64,000 bases of DNA from Yinghuangia soli (GCF_021502675.1 NZ_JAKFHA010000001.1:618400-682399), one strand, 5' to 3'. Numbered from the stretch's first letter, positions 50,298-58,904 are shown. Translations and numbers: made by a program. Notes: generated by a model from the sequence alone, not told the origin.

Positions 50298-52693
50298 CAC
50301 ACCCACGTCCGGGGACGAACTTCGTTTGCCTTGTCCACCAGGGCCACCCGCTCTTCCGAACCGTCCACGTGCCGGGCCAGGGAGCGGTACGTGCGCTCCA
50401 GGGCGAACCGCAGCGGCCGCTCCTCCAGCGCGCTGTCCAGCACGGTGCCGCCCTGGCCGGTTGCTCCTGCACTGCCCGCCCGAACCCATTCCAATGCCGC
50501 GCCGAGGAGTTCGGCGGCGAGCCGGTCGTACGCCTCGCCCTCCACCGGCAGCGCGCTCAGGTGCGCGGACGCCTGCAGCAGGTCGTGCTCCAGGTGCTCG
50601 TCCGGCCGCCGGTTGCCGACCCGGGTGCGCAGCGCGGCGGTCTGCGCGGCGACGTGGTAGCTGGAGGTGTCCGGCACCGATTCGAGGGTGCCGACCGCGC
50701 CGGGGCGGTCGCCGGCCGCGAGGCGGCAGCGGCCGAGCCCGAACGCGGCGCTGACGTAGGACCGGTCGGTGTCCCACACGCCTTCGTACTCGCGGGCCGC
50801 CGCGGCGGGCTGCCCGGTCTGCTCCAGGCACACGCCGAGCGCGAGGCGCGGTGCGCGCTCGCCGGGCAGCATGGACCGCACGGTGTCGAAGGCGACCAGC
50901 GCCTCGGCGGAGCGGCCTTCGGCGAGCGCGGCCAGGCCGCGGTACCAGAGGAGCCGCCAGTCGTCCGGGTCGACGTCGTCCAGGAACGCCTCGGCGCGCA
51001 CCACCTGTCCGCGCTCTATGCACACGTACGCCAGGCGCAGCGTGGCCTCGACCGAGTCGACGTCGGCCGCGGTGAGGGCGGCGAGGAGCTCGTCGGGGTC
51101 GTTGGTGGGCAGCGATGCGAGCAGGCCGGCCGCCGGGTCGGTCGGGTCGACGCGCGGCACCGGCAGCCCGGCTGCGGTGGCCACCGCGCCCGGCGCGGCC
51201 GGCTCGTCCCAGGCCGCGACGTCGCTGTGCGCGACGCGCGTCTCGGGGCCGAACAGGCCGGACAGCGCCGGCTTGGGCTCGCGGCTGCGGGCCGCGACGA
51301 CCTCGCGCAGCACGCCCAGGCACTGCTCGGCCATGTCGGCGGCGGATGCGAAGCGCTGCTCGGGGTCGGGGTGCGTGGCCCGCAGCAGGAGCCGGTGGTA
51401 CGACTCGAACTCGCGGAACAGCGGCACCTCGTGGGCGGGCGGCAGGCTGTGCTTCCAGTCGCGCGTGAAGTTCGCGAACGGGAAGCTGAGCACCGCCATC
51501 GTCCGCCCGACGGTGAACAGGTCGGACTCGGGGCTGGGGCCCACCCGTTCGATCTCGGGGGCCTGGTAGCCGACGGTGCCGTAGATCGCGCCGTCCTCGT
51601 CGTCGAGCTCGCGGACCGCGCCCATGTCGATGAGCTTGAGCTGGTCGTCGGTCTGGATGACGTTGTCCGGCTTGAAGTCGCAGTAGACCAGGCCGCGGTT
51701 GTGCAGGTGCCCGAACGCCGGGAGGATCTCGATCGCGTAGGCCAGCACCTGCTCCAGCGGCAGCACCGCGCGGCGGTCGCCCGACTCGGTGCGGCGGCGC
51801 TCCAGGAGGTCCTTGAGCGACATGCCGCCGACGTACTCCATGACGATGTACGTCTCGGCGTCGCCGGTGTAGCGGTCCTGGTGGGTCACCACGTTGTGGA
51901 TGGTGACGATGTTGGCGTGCTGGGTGTGCGCGAGGATGCGCTGCTCGGCGACCGCCGCGGCGCGCGCGTCGATGTCACCGCTGCCCAGCAGGCCCTTGAG
52001 GACCACCCACTTGTCGTGCAGCACGGTGTCGACGGCCAGATAGACCCAGCCGAAGCCGCCGCGCGCGAGGCAGCCGACCACGCGGTACTGGCCGACCATG
52101 TCGCCCGGTTCGAGCTTGGGCGCGAACGAGTAGGGCGTGCGGTCGTACGGGCAGAAGCCGTTGGCGATGCCGGGCTTGCCGTCGCGGCCGCGGCCGACCG
52201 GACGGCCGCAGTTCTCGTCCCGGCAGAAGCGCTTCTCCTCCGGGATGACCGGGTCCTTCATCAGTATCGTCGCCGGGTCGCGCACCGGAACCGCGGGGAT
52301 CTCCACGATGCCCGCGCCGAGGCGGCGCCCGGACGAGGCCGCGCCGCGCCGCGAGGAGCGGCCCGAGGTACGCCCGGTCCCGGTCCGGCCGGACGAGGTC
52401 ACCCCCGAGCGGGCACTGCCCGAACGCCCGGGACCCGCCTGGGCGCTGGACTGCGCGCCGCCCGGTCCGTAGCCGCCGCTGAGGCCGCTGGCCAGGACCG
52501 AGCCGCCGCCCATGTGGGCCGGGCGACCCGGGTCGGACTTGCCGGCGCCGGGCTGACCGGGCAGGCCGCCCTGGCCGGGCACCTTCGGCGGGGCGCCGCC
52601 CGCGGTCTTGAGCGGCGCGCGCCCGCAGTCCAGGCAGTAGCCGTCCTCGTCGATGGTCCCGGTGCCGCAGCCGGGCCGGTTACAGGTCGCCAT
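50297..52693 (-). CDS. pknG: PknG-like Ser/Thr protein kinase with TPR domain (798 aa)
   Basis: Soluble kinase. A zinc ribbon opens the protein (Cys4, 9, 20, 23), followed by a Gly/Ser/Arg-rich linker. A rubredoxin-like unit lies just before the kinase (FCRDENCGRPVG and GFCPYDRTPYSF); its fourth ligand is Asp184 rather than Cys. The kinase domain shows ARGGFGWVYLAVD, Lys233 in WVVLKGLL, the PknG-specific catalytic loop GLVYCDFKPDN and DMGAVREL. The C-terminal 300 residues are TPR-like helices. In mycobacteria PknG acts with GlnH and GlnX in amino-acid sensing. Overlaps the preceding gene by 14 bases. Confidence 0.93.
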   Translation of the reverse strand: MATCNRPGCGTGTIDEDGYCLDCGRAPLKTAGGAPPKVPGQGGLPGQPGAGKSDPGRPAHMGGGSVLASGLSGGYGPGGAQSSAQAGPGRSGSARSGVTSSGRTGTGRTSGRSSRRGAASSGRRLGAGIVEIPAVPVRDPATILMKDPVIPEEKRFCRDENCGRPVGRGRDGKPGIANGFCPYDRTPYSFAPKLEPGDMVGQYRVVGCLARGGFGWVYLAVDTVLHDKWVVLKGLLGSGDIDARAAAVAEQRILAHTQHANIVTIHNVVTHQDRYTGDAETYIVMEYVGGMSLKDLLERRRTESGDRRAVLPLEQVLAYAIEILPAFGHLHNRGLVYCDFKPDNVIQTDDQLKLIDMGAVRELDDEDGAIYGTVGYQAPEIERVGPSPESDLFTVGRTMAVLSFPFANFTRDWKHSLPPAHEVPLFREFESYHRLLLRATHPDPEQRFASAADMAEQCLGVLREVVAARSREPKPALSGLFGPETRVAHSDVAAWDEPAAPGAVATAAGLPVPRVDPTDPAAGLLASLPTNDPDELLAALTAADVDSVEATLRLAYVCIERGQVVRAEAFLDDVDPDDWRLLWYRGLAALAEGRSAEALVAFDTVRSMLPGERAPRLALGVCLEQTGQPAAAAREYEGVWDTDRSYVSAAFGLGRCRLAAGDRPGAVGTLESVPDTSSYHVAAQTAALRTRVGNRRPDEHLEHDLLQASAHLSALPVEGEAYDRLAAELLGAALEWVRAGSAGATGQGGTVLDSALEERPLRFALERTYRSLARHVDGSEERVALVDKANEVRPRTWV

Positions 52694-54020
52694 GGTCCCC
52701 GCCTTCCCCCTTCGGCCCCTCGGCCCCGTCGTGATGGATCATGCCCCGGTCGCCCGGGCCGACTGCCCGGTGGTGCGCCGGTCTTGGTGCGGTCACTGCC
52801 TGCTGGTACTCGCCCACCACGCGGGAGGCGGCGTCCAGGTCGCAGGGTGCGCGCCACAGTACGTCGTACGCACGGTGGTGCAGCTTCTCCAAAGCCTCGT
52901 CCTCGCCCCTTCCGCGGCCGCCCGCCATCGCACGGTACGCCTGCAGCAGACCGCGCAGTTCATCGCGTCGGCCCAGCAGCGCGTCCAGCTCCGCGCGCGC
53001 CGCCCGCAGGCGGTGCACGGCCGAGTCCGTGTCCCTCTCCAACGCTCCGAGGTGGGCGGAAAGTTGCGGCCAGGCGTCACGTCTGCGCAGTTCGGACAAC
53101 TGCCCGATGCGGGACCGGAGCGGCCCGGCGAGCGGCGGGATGTCCGGAACGCCGTGCACGATGCGGGTCAGCACGTGGGCGCGCTTGCGCTGGGCCTCGG
53201 CCTCGTCGGCGGAGAGCACGTCGACCAGGCCGGCCACCCGCTGCGCGCGCTCCTCGTAGCGCTCCTGGAGCAGCCGCAGCTGCCGCAGCCCGTCGTGCAC
53301 GCTGCCCAGGTCGCGGTCCAGCGCCGCCAGGTCGACCGAGCCGATCCGGGCCGGCGCCGGTCCGCTGCCCGCGAACCGCAGCGGGTCCGCGGCGACTTGG
53401 GCCCGTGCGTCGGCCAGCCGGCTGCGGACCTCGGCGACCACGCGGGCCTCCACGCCGAGGGCGTCCGCGCCGCCGAGCCGGTCGACCAGCGCGGCGGTGT
53501 CCGCGGCGGCCGCCTCGACGCGGTCCAGGCGCGGCAGCACCGCGGTCCATACGTCGTCGACGGCGGCGACCAGCTCGGTGGCCCGGTGCCACACCTTGTT
53601 CATCTCGGCGACCAGCGTGTCCGGGGTAACCCGGCGCACGGAGGCCACCGGATCGAGCAGGCTGCGCTTGCCGATCGGCACCTCCTCGCCCGGCATCTCG
53701 ACCGAGAGGCCGGTGAGCAGTTCGGCGATCTCGTCGAGTTCGGTGCGGGTCGGGCGGGACCGGCGGCCGCGCAGGGCGCGGGCGGCGTCCAGGACCACCC
53801 CGTACGCCGCGTACAGCTCCCACAGACGGGCGATGTCGGTGCGGCAGGCCGCCCAGCGCTCCTGGGTGCGGCCCTGCAGTGCGGCGCCTTCGAGGAGGCG
53901 CCGGCCGGGGTGCTCCTCCAGCGCCATGAGTCCGGCGGAGATGCCGTCCCGGGCGGTCTCGTGCCGGGCGATGGCACGGTCCGCGTCCTCGCGCGTCCAG
54001 GGCGCGCCGGGGAGGGTCAT
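52680..54020 (-). CDS. helical protein of unknown function in PknG operon (446 aa)
   Basis: Not assigned to a family. It is almost wholly helical and charged, with heptad-like stretches (RLDRVEAAAADTAALVDRLG, GLRQLRLLQERYEERAQRVA, HRLRAARAELDALLGRRDEL) that suggest a long coiled coil. No signal peptide and no membrane helix. A more structured part with the TPDTLVAEMNKVWHRATELV segment lies near residue 155. The ATG overlaps the GlnH stop (ATGA), and its end overlaps the kinase start. It lies between sensor and kinase genes, so a scaffold or adaptor role linking them is plausible but unproven. It is not part of the mycobacterial three-gene set. Confidence 0.78.
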   Translation of the reverse strand: MTLPGAPWTREDADRAIARHETARDGISAGLMALEEHPGRRLLEGAALQGRTQERWAACRTDIARLWELYAAYGVVLDAARALRGRRSRPTRTELDEIAELLTGLSVEMPGEEVPIGKRSLLDPVASVRRVTPDTLVAEMNKVWHRATELVAAVDDVWTAVLPRLDRVEAAAADTAALVDRLGGADALGVEARVVAEVRSRLADARAQVAADPLRFAGSGPAPARIGSVDLAALDRDLGSVHDGLRQLRLLQERYEERAQRVAGLVDVLSADEAEAQRKRAHVLTRIVHGVPDIPPLAGPLRSRIGQLSELRRRDAWPQLSAHLGALERDTDSAVHRLRAARAELDALLGRRDELRGLLQAYRAMAGGRGRGEDEALEKLHHRAYDVLWRAPCDLDAASRVVGEYQQAVTAPRPAHHRAVGPGDRGMIHHDGAEGPKGEGGDHGDL

Positions 54021-55126
54021 GACGCGTCCCGCCATGCGGTCACCGCGGGCGGCTGCGCGTCGCCGGTGCCGAGCGCGGTGCCGATGTGCGTGTCGTAGAG
54101 CTTGCGCCAGGTGCCGTCGCGGCGGGTCTCGGCGAGCACCGCGTTGACGAACCGCACGAACTCGGGGTGCTCCTTGCTGATGGCCATGCCGTACGGCTCG
54201 CGGCTGATCCGCTCGCCCACCACTGCGGTGAACTTGGGGTCCTGGGCCTGGAGTCCGGCCAGGATGGTGTCGTCGGTGCTGATGGCGTCCGTTTCGCCTT
54301 TCTGCAGTTTGACCAGGCAGTCGGCCCAGGTCTCGCCCTCGACCGGCTTGGCGTTGTACTTGGGGTCCTTGATGCGGCCCAGCGACGTGGAGCCGTTGAC
54401 CGCGCACACCCGGAAGCCGGCCAGTCCGGGGAGCCCCTGCTTGGCCTGCTCGGGCAGGTCGGGGTCGAGCTGCACGAGAGCGCGCTGCCCGGCCAGGAAG
54501 TAGATGTCGGAGAAGTCGACGCGGGCGCGCCGGTCGCAGTTGACGGTCATCGTCATCGCGACGATGTCCACCTCGCCGCGCTCGACGGCGGGCACCCGGT
54601 CGGCGTTCCTGAGCACCCGGAACCGGATGCGCTCGTCGCCGGAGTCGGGCCCGAACACCGCTTTGGCGACGCGGCGCAGCAGGTCGATGTCGAAGCCCTT
54701 GAGGGAGTTCGAGACCGGGTCGAGGTAGCCGAACGGGTACGAACTCTGGTCCACGCCCACGATGATGTGGCCGCGCTGCACGATGGCCTCCATCCAGCTG
54801 GCCTTCGGCCAGGAGTCCTTCGTGGGCACGGCGGACGGGGGCTTCAGGCTGAGTTCGGCGTTTCCGCAGGTGTCGGCGGCGGGGCGGGCGGGGTCGACGG
54901 CAGCGGGTGCCGGGGCCTGCCGACCGGCTGCCGGTACGCCTGCTTGAGCGGCGGCCGAGGCCCCGGGTGCCCCGGCCGGGCGTCCCGTACCCCCGTCGCT
55001 GCCGCTTCCGCTGCAGCCGACGGCCGCCAGCAGCGCCCCGGCGACGACCGCGGCGAGCGGGACGCGCGCGGCGCGGGCAGCACGGCTCCTGCGGCCGCGG
55101 CGGGTTCGGGTCCGCGGGGGGTTCAC
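54017..55126 (-). CDS. glnH: GlnH-like solute-binding lipoprotein (369 aa)
   Basis: Amino-acid-type (family 3) binding protein. GTG 55126 starts an Arg-rich signal with lipobox LLAAVGC (Cys38). An Ala/Pro/Gly linker precedes the binding domain: GHIIVGVDQSSYPFGYLD, GFDIDLLRRVAKAVFG, DIVAMTMTVNCDRRARVDFS and CAVNGSTSLGRI. No permease or ATPase gene is present. By analogy with mycobacterial GlnH it would bind an amino acid outside the cell and report through GlnX to PknG. Overlaps the GlnX-like gene by four bases (GTGA). Confidence 0.9.
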   Translation of the reverse strand: MNPPRTRTRRGRRSRAARAARVPLAAVVAGALLAAVGCSGSGSDGGTGRPAGAPGASAAAQAGVPAAGRQAPAPAAVDPARPAADTCGNAELSLKPPSAVPTKDSWPKASWMEAIVQRGHIIVGVDQSSYPFGYLDPVSNSLKGFDIDLLRRVAKAVFGPDSGDERIRFRVLRNADRVPAVERGEVDIVAMTMTVNCDRRARVDFSDIYFLAGQRALVQLDPDLPEQAKQGLPGLAGFRVCAVNGSTSLGRIKDPKYNAKPVEGETWADCLVKLQKGETDAISTDDTILAGLQAQDPKFTAVVGERISREPYGMAISKEHPEFVRFVNAVLAETRRDGTWRKLYDTHIGTALGTGDAQPPAVTAWRDAS

Positions 55127-56454
55127 CGGTACTCCCCCAGCCTGCGGCGTATGCCGTCCACCACGCCCGCGGCGGCGACGATGGCCAGCACCAGGACGCC
55201 GATGCCCAGCCCGTCCATCGCGGCGCGGCCCTCCCGGACCGCCTTGTCGAAGTCGGACTGGTCCTTCGCGATAGCCAGCTTGAGCGCGTTCTCGGCGCGG
55301 TTGTAGGCGAGTTGCGAGGAGCCCTTGTCGTCGATGACGACCGCGACCGCGCTCTTGAAGTCGGTCTGCTCGTAAAGCGCCATGACGGTCCCGTGCGCGA
55401 TACGCCAGTCGCCGACCGCGGCGCGTGCCTCGGCGAGCTGCGCCTGCGTGGCCGGGTCGTTGCGCGCGTCGTGCGCCGCGGCAGCGAGCTGCCCGCCCGC
55501 GCCGTCGGCGGTCGCCAGCTCGTTGAACTCGGCGTTCAGGCGGGCCTCGTACTGGCCGCCGTCGCTGCCGTGCTGCACCAGGATCTGGCTCTCCGCGGCC
55601 CGCGCCTGCAGGACCGAGAACCGGGCCGCGGACAACGAGTCCACGGGCTGCCAGCCCTGGTCGCGGCTGCGGTCCAGGTCGTCGCGGGCGGACGCCAGAC
55701 TCGTACTCACCCACACCAGCGACGCCGCCACCGCGGCCGAGGCCAGCAGCAGCCCCGGGTTGAACACCCTCTTGGTCCGCCGCGCCAGCAGCACTTGGGC
55801 CACCCCGAGCGCCGCAAGCGCGCACAACCCGGCGACCACCGCAGTGCCGGGCACCGCCGTCGCCTGCCGGTGGTCGGCGCGCAGCTTCGCGGCCGCGAGC
55901 CCGTGCAGATCGGCCGCGTCCTTGAGGATCACCTGCTCCATCTGCCGCGAGGCCGCCCTCAAGTACGACGCACCCAGCGGAAACCCTTGCCGCGAGGCCG
56001 ACTTCGCCCGCGAGACGTCCTCCCGGTACAACGGGATCTGCACCGAGAGTTGCGTGATGAGCTCGGCCATGCGCCCGGTCGCCCCCGCCGACGACGCGGC
56101 GGTCAGCAGCCGCTGCGCGTCGTCCAGCGACTGCTCGTAGCGGTCCCGCAGGCTGTCCTTCTCCACGCCGCCCGACAGCAGCCCCGCCGCGGCCGCGGCG
56201 TCGGCCTCGGCCAGCGCCCGGTACAGCTCCTGGGTCCGCGCCCCCAGCGGCTCGCTCCGCTCCGCGACCCGCTCGGCGGCCTGCGACCGCTCGCGTACCG
56301 CCAGAAACGCGAAGACCCCCGACAGCAGCGCCAGCACCACGAGAACGACACCCGCGACCACCAGCCGCCCTGGTGTGGTCCGCGTCCCCCGCACGACCCG
56401 CCCGAGCACTTGGCGCCCGCTTGCGACGCCCGGCCGGGCCACCGCTGTGACCAC
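55123..56454 (-). CDS. glnX: GlnX-like four-helix transducer membrane protein (443 aa)
   Basis: First gene of the PknG operon. GTG 56454 has GGGGGAGG upstream. Membrane helices are at about 31-53, 201-223, 231-253 and 415-433. Two exterior helical domains lie between helices 1-2 and 3-4, like sensory four-helix bundles (ALAEADAAAAAGLLSGG in the first, QARAAESQILVQHGSDGG in the second). The C-terminus RRRLGEYR is cytoplasmic. In mycobacteria GlnX links ligand-bound GlnH to the cytoplasmic kinase PknG. The frame continues upstream to a TTG at 56559, but the ribosome binding site favours 56454. Confidence 0.85.
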   Translation of the reverse strand: MVTAVARPGVASGRQVLGRVVRGTRTTPGRLVVAGVVLVVLALLSGVFAFLAVRERSQAAERVAERSEPLGARTQELYRALAEADAAAAAGLLSGGVEKDSLRDRYEQSLDDAQRLLTAASSAGATGRMAELITQLSVQIPLYREDVSRAKSASRQGFPLGASYLRAASRQMEQVILKDAADLHGLAAAKLRADHRQATAVPGTAVVAGLCALAALGVAQVLLARRTKRVFNPGLLLASAAVAASLVWVSTSLASARDDLDRSRDQGWQPVDSLSAARFSVLQARAAESQILVQHGSDGGQYEARLNAEFNELATADGAGGQLAAAAHDARNDPATQAQLAEARAAVGDWRIAHGTVMALYEQTDFKSAVAVVIDDKGSSQLAYNRAENALKLAIAKDQSDFDKAVREGRAAMDGLGIGVLVLAIVAAAGVVDGIRRRLGEYR

Positions 56455-56645
56455 CCGCGACCTCCCCCGGAACACCGGACCCCACCCTGGCAAACCCCCA
56501 CCGGCCTGCGGGTATCGGAGGGCTGTCGGCCCCCACCTCGAAGTTATCGTGCGGCACAACCCGCGCCCGATGGTCTTCCCTCAATCCGCGCCCCGCACGC
56601 GTTCCCCGGTGGCCCGGCTCCCGGCGGCGCGGCCCCGGAAACGAC

Positions 56646-56695
56646 CAGGGCAGCCGGCGTGCGGCGCACCATCGCGCCGCTCGCCGACTGCCCTG
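56646..56695 (-). terminator. long interrupted hairpin after the lipoprotein gene
   Basis: Three stacked stems (CAGGGCAG/CTGCCCTG, CGGCG/CGCCG, GCGGCGC/GCGCCGC) with an ACCATC loop. It separates the minus-strand lipoprotein gene from the PknG operon, which must then use its own promoter in 56455-56640. Confidence 0.75.
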
Positions 56696-56744
56696 TACGG
56701 CTTGGCCGTCCTCGACTCCTCCGGGGACCCCCGAGGGCCCCGGA

Positions 56745-57566
56745 TCAGCCCTTGACGGCCTTGACGACCTTGTCGACCTGGGTCTTGACCTGGGCGTCGG
56801 GCACGGCGTCCGAGCTGTACGCGCGGCTCTCGGAGAGGCCCACCATCTTGACGAGCACGGCACCGGACCGGACGAGCTGGATCTCGGCGGAATTGGCCGT
56901 GCCGGTCGGGTCCTTCATCGACTTCGGGTCGCTCCAGAACACGGTGATCCAGGCCGAGCCGTCGGCCAGCTTGGGCTGGGGAACAGCGAACACGAACCGG
57001 TAGGACGTCGTCTCGTTCTTGGTGTTCACGGCGTCGAACTCCAGGCATTCCTGCGCGGCCGCGAGCTTGGCCACCGCGTCGACCTGCGCGGCGATCGCGT
57101 CCGCACTCTCGAAGCGGGCGATCGTCAGGTCGACCCAACTGTGCTTGTCGGCCGCGGACTCCAGGACCTCGGCGGCGTACGCGGCGGGCTTGAGGGCCGA
57201 CCCGGCCATCACGTCGAGCAGCGGCTGGCACTTCGCCGCGGCGGGCACGGCCTTCATCCCGATGCTGCCGTAGCCCGTGCTCTGCGACGGCTTGACGGTC
57301 CAGCCCGGCCCCAGCTCCTTCTGCGTCACTAGGAGTCCCTGGAGCTCGGCCGCACCGAGCACCTTCCCCGGAGCCTGCGACGCACCGGCGCCGCCGGGGG
57401 CCGCGCTGCCCGACGCGGCCGCGCCGGGGGCAGCCGACGGAGCAGACGACTGCGCCGCATTGCCGGCCTTCGCGTCCTCGTCCTTGTCGTCGCCGAGGCA
57501 GGCGGTGGTGAGCAGAAGCAGCGGAACGAGAGCCGCACCGGTCAGACGCGCGCGGGCAGAACGCAT
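56745..57566 (-). CDS. hypothetical lipoprotein (273 aa)
   Basis: Unrecognised lipoprotein. The ATG at 57566 gives a short signal with lipobox LLLLTTAC (Cys23). An acidic then Ala/Gly/Ser/Pro-rich linker of about 60 residues precedes a domain with AAELQGLLVTQKELGPGWTV and SWVDLTIARFESADAIAAQV, a layout like the sensor-type domains of secreted actinobacterial proteins. Two Cys (AKCQPLL, AQECLEF) may form a disulfide. It is divergent from the ABC exporter genes over a region with two phased inverted repeats. Confidence 0.75.
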   Translation of the reverse strand: MRSARARLTGAALVPLLLLTTACLGDDKDEDAKAGNAAQSSAPSAAPGAAASGSAAPGGAGASQAPGKVLGAAELQGLLVTQKELGPGWTVKPSQSTGYGSIGMKAVPAAAKCQPLLDVMAGSALKPAAYAAEVLESAADKHSWVDLTIARFESADAIAAQVDAVAKLAAAQECLEFDAVNTKNETTSYRFVFAVPQPKLADGSAWITVFWSDPKSMKDPTGTANSAEIQLVRSGAVLVKMVGLSESRAYSSDAVPDAQVKTQVDKVVKAVKG

Positions 57567-57611
57567 GGGAATCCTCGATCGTGCGTGGGGACATCGGAAC
57601 ATCACCACAAT

Positions 57612-57650
57612 GGTCAAGGGTCGTTGACCGACAGTCAAGGATCATTGACT
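57612..57650. promoter_or_regulatory. two phased inverted repeats, likely operators
   Basis: GGTCAA-n6-TTGACC (57612-57629) and AGTCAA-n6-TTGACT (57633-57650), both perfect 6-bp arms, centres 21 bases apart (two helical turns). The outward arms give a TTGAC -35-like element for each divergent gene, so a bound repressor would block both the lipoprotein and the ABC exporter promoters. Confidence 0.7.
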
Positions 57651-57804
57651 ATTACGGTGCACGGGGCCGTATCAGCGTCATGTCAGCGCCGTGTCAGCCG
57701 CGTCCGCTCGGCGCCGGAGCGTGCCAGTGCGGGGTGCGGGGCGTGCCAGGGGGGCGGGGCACGGTGGTTCTCGTCAACCACAGCGAATCCCCCGGGAGAC
57801 CACG

Positions 57805-58776
57805 ATGACTTCCTACGCCATCGAAGCCGAAGGCCTCGTCAAGAAGTACGGCAGCACCACCGCGATCGACGGCATCGACCTCGTCGCCCGCCAGGGCAGC
57901 GTCCTCGCGCTGCTCGGGCCCAACGGGGCCGGCAAGACCACCACGGTCCGCACGCTCGCCACGCTCATCAAGCCGGACGCCGGGTACGCCCGCATCGGCG
58001 GCTACGACGTCGTGCGGCAGAGCGCCCCGGTCCGCCGCCTGATCGGCCTCACCGGTCAGTACGCCTCGGTCGACGAGGACATCAGCGGCTACCAGAACCT
58101 GGTGATGATCGGCCGCCTGCTCGACTTCTCCCGTGCCGAGGCCAAGGCCCGCGCCGACGAGCTTCTCGCGCGCTTCGAGCTCACCGAGGCCGCGCACCGC
58201 GCGCCCGGGACGTACTCGGGCGGCATGCGCCGCCGCCTCGACCTAGCCGCGAGCCTGGTCGGCCGGCCGCAGTTCCTCTACCTGGACGAGCCGACCACCG
58301 GCCTCGACCCGCGCAGCCGCGGCGACGTCTGGGAGCTGGTCCGCAATCTGGTCGCCGAGGACGGCGTCACCGTCCTGCTCACCACGCAGTACCTGGACGA
58401 GGCCGACCAGTTGGCCAACGACATCGCCGTCATCGACCACGGCCGCGTGATCGCGAACGGCACCGCCGACTCGCTCAAGGCGCAGGTCGGCGGCCAGAGC
58501 CTGGAGATCCGCCCTGCGGATCCGGCCCGGCTGGCCGAGACCGCGGCCATCGTCGCCGAGCTGACCGGCAGTGCGCCGGACAGCACCACGCGTCCCGGCC
58601 TCGTCACCACGGCCGTGCACGACCCGGACCTGCTGCCGTACGTCGTGCGCCGCCTCGACGAGGCCGGCATCCGGGCCACCGAGCTGGCGCTGCGGCTGCC
58701 CAGCCTGGACGAGGTCTTCCTCGAACTCACCGGCCACCCCGCCGAGGACGCCCAGCCGGAACCGGCCGCCGCATGA
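57805..58776 (+). CDS. DrrA-like ABC transporter ATP-binding protein (323 aa)
   Basis: ATPase of a daunorubicin-resistance-type exporter. Walker A is GPNGAGKTT (about residues 38-46), the signature is YSGGMRRRLDLA, and Walker B is FLYLDEPTTGLD; TQYLDEADQLAND holds the switch region. The C-terminal 90 residues match the DrrA extension (LALRLPSLDEVFLELTGHP). The ATG at 57805 has GGGAG upstream. It forms the exporter with the permease at 58901; a 43-codon frame lies between, joined by ATGA overlaps. The exported compound is unknown. Confidence 0.92.
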   Translation: MTSYAIEAEGLVKKYGSTTAIDGIDLVARQGSVLALLGPNGAGKTTTVRTLATLIKPDAGYARIGGYDVVRQSAPVRRLIGLTGQYASVDEDISGYQNLVMIGRLLDFSRAEAKARADELLARFELTEAAHRAPGTYSGGMRRRLDLAASLVGRPQFLYLDEPTTGLDPRSRGDVWELVRNLVAEDGVTVLLTTQYLDEADQLANDIAVIDHGRVIANGTADSLKAQVGGQSLEIRPADPARLAETAAIVAELTGSAPDSTTRPGLVTTAVHDPDLLPYVVRRLDEAGIRATELALRLPSLDEVFLELTGHPAEDAQPEPAAA

Positions 58777-58904
58777 TCCCCGAGGCCAGGCCGCCGCGGC
58801 ACCGCACGCGCCTTGCCGTCCATCTCCCGTATTCCCCGTGGATCGAGCGCTGCGCCCTGATCGCCGTGCTCTTCACCCTCGTTCTTCTCCGGAGCCAGTC
58901 ATGA
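58773..58904 (+). CDS. 43-residue frame between the ABC subunits, possible small membrane protein
   Basis: ATG 58773 overlaps the DrrA-like stop (ATGA) and its TGA (58902-58904) overlaps the permease start (ATGA). The product is MIPEARPPRHRTRLAVHLP followed by a segment YSPWIERCALIAVLFTLVLL and RSQS: a basic N-terminus then one short hydrophobic stretch of about 13-15 residues. It may be a real miniprotein attached to the exporter or simply a translational bridge that keeps ribosomes on the message. No homologue is recognised. Confidence 0.5.
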   Translation: MIPEARPPRHRTRLAVHLPYSPWIERCALIAVLFTLVLLRSQS

